From Sphingomonas panacisoli (GTDB taxonomy: Bacteria > Pseudomonadota > Alphaproteobacteria > Sphingomonadales > Sphingomonadaceae): DNA of 64,000 nucleotides. The notes below the pieces were generated by a model. The model had not been told where the DNA came from. It made no database searches and was given only the letters and a program-made list of their open reading frames with translations. Positions 60,399-64,000 of the stretch are shown here, one piece after another. Location: NCBI RefSeq assembly GCF_007859635.1, contig NZ_CP042306.1, forward strand, positions 682,001-746,000, in the 5' to 3' direction. Positions within the stretch are counted from its first letter, which is position 1. Each line of letters opens with the position of its first letter. The position numbers were made by a program, and so were the translations under genes.

Positions 60399-62318
60399 TC
60401 ACTGACAAGCTAAACATTCGTCGTAATCCGTGCTCTCGAGCTCGAACTTCGGCGCCTCGATCGTGTTGTCGGCCTCGACCCCGCCCGCGAAGCCGGCGCG
60501 CTGCACCGACTTGGAGCGGAGGTAATAGAGCGACTTCACGCCCAGTTCCCACGCGCGGAAGTGGAGCATCAACAGGTCCCACTTCTCGACATCGGCCGGG
60601 ATGAACAGGTTGAGGCTGGTCGACTGGTCGACGAACGGCGTGCGATCGGCCTGGAGTTCGATCAGCCAGCGCTGGTCGATCTCGAAGCTGGTCTTGTAGC
60701 AGTCCTTTTCCTCCTGGGTCAGGAAGTCGAGGTGCTGGACCGACCCGCCGCGTTCGAGGATGGAGTTCCAGATCGCGTCGGTGTTCTTCGATTTCTCGTC
60801 GAAGATCTTCTCGAGATACGGGTTCTTGACCGCGAAGCTGCCCGACAGCGTCTTGTGCGTGTAGATGTTGGCCGGGATCGGCTCGATGCACGCGCTGGTG
60901 CCGCCGCAGATGATGCTGATCGACGCGGTCGGCGCGATCGCCATCTTGCAGCTGAAACGCTCCATCACGCCCATGTCGGCGGCGTCGGGGCACGGCCCGC
61001 GCTCGACCGCCAGCGCCATGCTGGCTTCGTCGGCTTGCGCCTTGATGTGCTTGAACATCTTGAGGTTCCACGACTTCGCCATGGCGCCTTCGAACGGCAG
61101 GCCGCGCGCCTGGAGGAAGCTGTGGAAGCCCATCACGCCCAGCCCGACCGAACGCTCGCGCATCGCCGAATAAGCGGCGCGCTCCATCCCCGGCTCGGCG
61201 CGGTCGATATAATCCTGCAGCACGTTGTCGAGGAAGCGCATGATATCCTCGATGAACCCCTCGACCTTGTTCCATTGGTCCCAGGTTTCGAGATTGACCG
61301 ACGACAGGCAGCACACCGCGGTGCGATCGTTGCCCAAATGGTCCTTGCCCGTCGGCAGCGTGATTTCACTGCACAGGTTCGACGTCGACACCTTCAGGCC
61401 CAGCTCGCGATGGTGGCGCGGCATGTTCTTGTTCACGTGATCGGCGAAGATGATGTACGGTTCGCCGGTCGCGAGACGGGTCTCGACCAGCTTCTGGAAC
61501 AGCGCGCGCGCATCGACCTTGCCGCGCTCCGACTGGTCCTTCGGGCTGCGCAGGATCCATTCCTCGCCGTTACGCACGGCTTCCATGAATGTGTCGGGGA
61601 TCAGCACGCCATGGTGCAGGTTCAGCGCCTTGCGGTTGAAGTCGCCGGAAGGCTTACGGATTTCGAGGAACTCCTCGATCTCCGGATGGCTGATGTCGAG
61701 ATAGCATGCGGCCGAGCCGCGACGCAGGCTGCCCTGGCTGATCGCGAGCGTCAGCGAGTCCATCACGCGGACGAACGGGATGATGCCGCTGGTCTTGCCG
61801 TTCAGGCCGACCGGTTCGCCGATGCCGCGGACATTGCCCCAATAGGTGCCGATGCCGCCACCGCGCGACGCCAGCCAGACGTTCTCGTTCCAGGTATCGA
61901 CGATGCCGTTCAGGCTGTCGGGGACCGAGTTGAGGAAGCACGAAATGGGTAGGCCGCGACCGGTGCCGCCGTTCGACAGGACGGGCGTCGCGGGCATGAA
62001 CCACAATTGCGAGATATAGTCGTAGATGCGCTGTGCGTGGCTTGCGTCGTCGGCATAGGCGGACGCCACGCGCACGAACAGGTCCTGGTACGATTCGCCC
62101 GGGAGCAGGTAGCGGTCCTGCAGCGTGTCCTTGCCGAAATCGGTCAGCAACGCGTCGCGCGAATGGTCGACTTCGAGCGCATAGGGCTGCGGCGCGACGG
62201 CCTTCGAATCTCGCTCGACCGGCTGGGCCTTGGCGACGTTCGCCAAGGCTTGGGTCGCTGCTTCGATCGCATCCGTCGCCATGTTCTCGCCCGTTCCTTC
62301 GGTGTCTCTAAAATCCAT
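60399..62318 (-). CDS. nrdA: Class I ribonucleotide reductase alpha subunit
   Basis: 639 residues. It is recognised by the first redox cysteine region LPISCFLNSVPDSLNGIVDT, the radical-transfer and active-site segments TSNLCSEITLPTGKDHLGND, AVCCLSSVNLETWDQWNKVE and IPANIYTHKTLSGSFAVKNP, and the C-terminal LESTDYDECLACQ with the CxxC that is re-reduced by thioredoxin. It is short for NrdA and lacks an N-terminal ATP-cone of normal size. The start at 62318 (MDFRDTEGTGEN) is preferred over further upstream codons. Confidence 0.95.
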   Translation of the reverse strand: MDFRDTEGTGENMATDAIEAATQALANVAKAQPVERDSKAVAPQPYALEVDHSRDALLTDFGKDTLQDRYLLPGESYQDLFVRVASAYADDASHAQRIYDYISQLWFMPATPVLSNGGTGRGLPISCFLNSVPDSLNGIVDTWNENVWLASRGGGIGTYWGNVRGIGEPVGLNGKTSGIIPFVRVMDSLTLAISQGSLRRGSAACYLDISHPEIEEFLEIRKPSGDFNRKALNLHHGVLIPDTFMEAVRNGEEWILRSPKDQSERGKVDARALFQKLVETRLATGEPYIIFADHVNKNMPRHHRELGLKVSTSNLCSEITLPTGKDHLGNDRTAVCCLSSVNLETWDQWNKVEGFIEDIMRFLDNVLQDYIDRAEPGMERAAYSAMRERSVGLGVMGFHSFLQARGLPFEGAMAKSWNLKMFKHIKAQADEASMALAVERGPCPDAADMGVMERFSCKMAIAPTASISIICGGTSACIEPIPANIYTHKTLSGSFAVKNPYLEKIFDEKSKNTDAIWNSILERGGSVQHLDFLTQEEKDCYKTSFEIDQRWLIELQADRTPFVDQSTSLNLFIPADVEKWDLLMLHFRAWELGVKSLYYLRSKSVQRAGFAGGVEADNTIEAPKFELESTDYDECLACQ

Positions 62319-62445
62319 CATCCGCCCCTGCTGACCCGCTCGTTTCATCGACTCGGGGGACGAACCCCCATGCTACCAGTCGGGTTGCGGCGGCCAAGAA
62401 CAAAAAGTGTCCACAGCCTGTGCACCGGGCACCAAAAATCCCCTT

Positions 62446-62464
62446 CCGCAATATGGTATTGCGG
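62446..62464. promoter_or_regulatory. Perfect palindrome upstream of nrdA
   Basis: CCGCAATATGGTATTGCGG is an exact 8-bp dyad with a 3-bp spacer, 128 bp before the nrdA start. It could be an operator in the long leader or a short hairpin in the mRNA. It does not fit the NrdR spacing. No gene is seen in 62319-62743 (425 bp), which holds this dyad, the two boxes at 62505-62550 and an AT-rich segment. Confidence 0.45.
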
Positions 62465-62504
62465 TTAGCGATCTACCAGTGCTTGGGTTCCCCCCCGAAC
62501 TGAA

Positions 62505-62550
62505 CAGCTAAATATTGTGCCGATCCGGGCCGCGACGCAATATGCTAAAT
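62505..62550 (-). promoter_or_regulatory. Candidate NrdR box pair
   Basis: Two 16-bp sites (62505-62520 and 62535-62550), spaced 30 bp apart centre to centre, each match the NrdR consensus acaCwAtATaTwGtgt only in part (about 11 and 10 of 16 by eye). The spacing of about three helical turns is what NrdR pairs show, which raises the odds, but each site alone is weak. Confidence 0.35.
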
Positions 62551-62743
62551 GACGTTTTAAAGACTCCGTTCGTCGCTATTTTGATTCGGTTCGTCGGACG
62601 CCTGTGGGGGCCGATCAGCCGCGACGCGCGGGTTTCTGCGGGCTTCGTGGAAAGCAAGTGAACGAAGGTCGAACTGGACAAATTTTTTCGCCGATCGTGC
62701 GACGTGCCACAACCGGTTGTGGTCGGGCCGATCCAGCGTGATT

Positions 62744-64000
62744 CTAGTCCGGCAGCTCTACTGTCGCAATCAATCCGCCGCCGGCCGCTTCCGCCAGAAT
62801 GAGCCTACCGCCGTGCAATTCGGCGAGTTCGCGCGCGATCGACAGGCCAAAGCCGTGGCCGTCGCTTACTTCGTCGAGCCGGCGGCCGGGCTGCATCGCG
62901 GCGTCGCGCCGGTCGGCGGGAATACCGGGGCCGTCGTCGGCAATCGCGATACGGACGATGCCGCCTTGTGCCGCCGCGTCGATCGCGATCCGCGTGGCCG
63001 CGAAGCGCCAGCCATTGTCGAGCAGATTGCCGAGCAACTCGTCGAGGTCGTGCGGATCGATCCCGACCGAGAGATCGGGCGCGACCGACACCGTCGCGGT
63101 TACCGGTCGATCGGCATGGATCCGTGACAGCGCTGCGACCAGCCCCTCGATCGCGGGTGCCAGCGGAACGCGTGGCCGCGCACCGCCCGCGGAGTCGGCG
63201 CGCGCGCGGCCGAGATGATGGCGGATCGCACCGTCGATCCGCGCGACGTGCGCGGCGAGCGTGCCGTCCGGGTCGCGTCCGCCCTCGCGCAATTCGAGCG
63301 CCAGCGATGCGAGCGGCGTCTTGAGACCATGCGCCAGATTGGCGACGTGACCGCGCGCATTAGCCAGTTGCGCGGCATTCTGGTCGAGCAGCGCGTTGAG
63401 TTCGCGCGTGAGTGGCAGGAGCTCGCGCGGCTGGTCGTCCGGCACGCGCACGTCCTGGCCGGACCGGACCGCCGCCAAGGTCCGCCGCAGTCGGTCGAGC
63501 GGCTTCAGCCCGATATGGAGCTGGATCAGCGTCGCCAGTGCCAGCACCGCACCCAGTATCGCGAGCGTCCCGAGCAACGGCGTCAACGCACCGCGGATCG
63601 GGCGTTCGACCAGATCGCGCGGCGCCGACGCGAGCAACACCGCCGGCCCCGCGCTCGTCGGCACGGTCATGCGACGGGCGTGGAACCGCGTGCGATCGCT
63701 CAACTGGCCGTCGAGCGGGGTCGGTCGCGCCGTTTCCCCCTCATCGCGACCGCGGTGGCGGCGCTCGGGCTCGCGCGGCGGGAGGAGCGGCCCGGTGAAC
63801 TGATCGGCATCGATCGATCCGCGATGCGCGCGCGGCGTGTCGATCCGCCAGTTCCACCCGCTGTCGGGCGCGAAGCCGGGTTGCAATGCCGTCAGCCGTT
63901 CCTCGTCGATGCTGCCGTCGCCGCGGACGGTCGAGGCCATCAGCCCGAGCGAGGCGTCGAGGCGCTGGTCGATCCCGGCGATCACGAAGCGTTCGAGCAC
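62744..64000 (-). CDS. Sensor histidine kinase (5' end outside window)
   Basis: At least 418 residues; the 5' end is probably beyond 64000. A periplasmic loop, one helix (LLGTLAILGAVLALATLIQL, about 140-165), a HAMP-like linker (LDRLRRTLAAVRSGQDVRVP), the phosphoacceptor in ANLAHGLKTPLASLALELRE and ATPase motifs LLGNLLDNGWRFA, IADDGPGIPADRRD and GHGFGLSIARELAELHGG. It resembles PhoQ-type kinases. The cognate regulator would lie outside the window. Confidence 0.85.
   Translation of the reverse strand: MLERFVIAGIDQRLDASLGLMASTVRGDGSIDEERLTALQPGFAPDSGWNWRIDTPRAHRGSIDADQFTGPLLPPREPERRHRGRDEGETARPTPLDGQLSDRTRFHARRMTVPTSAGPAVLLASAPRDLVERPIRGALTPLLGTLAILGAVLALATLIQLHIGLKPLDRLRRTLAAVRSGQDVRVPDDQPRELLPLTRELNALLDQNAAQLANARGHVANLAHGLKTPLASLALELREGGRDPDGTLAAHVARIDGAIRHHLGRARADSAGGARPRVPLAPAIEGLVAALSRIHADRPVTATVSVAPDLSVGIDPHDLDELLGNLLDNGWRFAATRIAIDAAAQGGIVRIAIADDGPGIPADRRDAAMQPGRRLDEVSDGHGFGLSIARELAELHGGRLILAEAAGGGLIATVELPD

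Noticed and set aside
62319..62743. A possible RNA gene or coding region upstream of nrdA
   Set aside because: No tRNA-like cloverleaf, conserved RNA or credible frame; only operator-like dyads and AT-rich sequence were seen.

Overview
The window is high-GC, densely coded chromosomal DNA from an alphaproteobacterium, most likely a Sphingomonas or close relative of Sphingomonadales. This rests on gene content recognised by eye: the XrtA/PEP-CTERM signalling set (PrsK, PrsR, a PrsT-like TPR protein and the matching sugar transferase), a CIRCE-controlled groESL, class I nrdA and nrdB at separate sites, hflKC next to a Do-type protease, a TorF-type porin, and DUF6311, DUF3597, DUF2171 and MerC-domain proteins. 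No rRNA, tRNA, CRISPR array, insertion sequence or prophage was seen.

Layout. 0-4.3 kb: the start of sppA (cut by the window edge), a MATE exporter, and a TpsB-like outer-membrane transporter paired with a low-complexity Ser/Gly lipoprotein. 4.4-8.7 kb: groESL with its CIRCE operator and a strong terminator, then a Tat-exported M3 peptidase. 8.7-18.4 kb: a polysaccharide and envelope block (DUF6311 membrane protein, mannose-1-phosphate guanylyltransferase, sugar transferase, prsK-prsR-prsT). 18.4-24.6 kb: same-direction housekeeping and signalling genes (DUF815 ATPase, DUF4118/HWE kinase, diacylglycerol-kinase-like lipid kinase, metallophosphoesterase, dipeptidase, acetyltransferase, lipoprotein). 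24.6-30 kb, minus strand: zur-merC with a likely Zur operator, a TorF porin, and an overlapping sseA-metC-mscS operon. 30-34.2 kb: queF and a GT4-toroid / GH130 pair. 34.2-43.8 kb, minus strand: OPT transporter, acetyltransferase, a DUF559 cassette, M20 amidohydrolase, HerA-like ATPase, degQ, hflC, hflK. 43.9-55 kb: mrp, CoA-binding protein, hom, an iron/2-oxoglutarate-type oxygenase, Bcr/CflA MFS, an orphan exbD and many small envelope proteins. 55-58 kb: a repeat-rich accessory island. 58-62.3 kb: nrdB and nrdA, separated by small membrane proteins and a second DUF559 cassette. 62.7-64 kb: a sensor kinase cut by the window edge.

The most unusual content is in two kinds of place. First, two unrelated-looking DUF559 (Vsr-like nuclease fold) genes, at 36.8-37.2 kb and 59.9-60.4 kb, are each bracketed by inverted GC-rich hairpin repeats. 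The repeats run into the reading frames and, in one case, supply the ribosome-binding site of the next gene. In the second cassette the repeat copies differ in stem sequence but keep pairing. Second, the 55-57.9 kb island carries at least three families of structured repeats, a YjhX toxin homologue, a tandem pair of previously unfamiliar small secreted DPNG-motif peptides between 130-bp direct repeats, and one conspicuously AT-rich membrane/coiled-coil gene.
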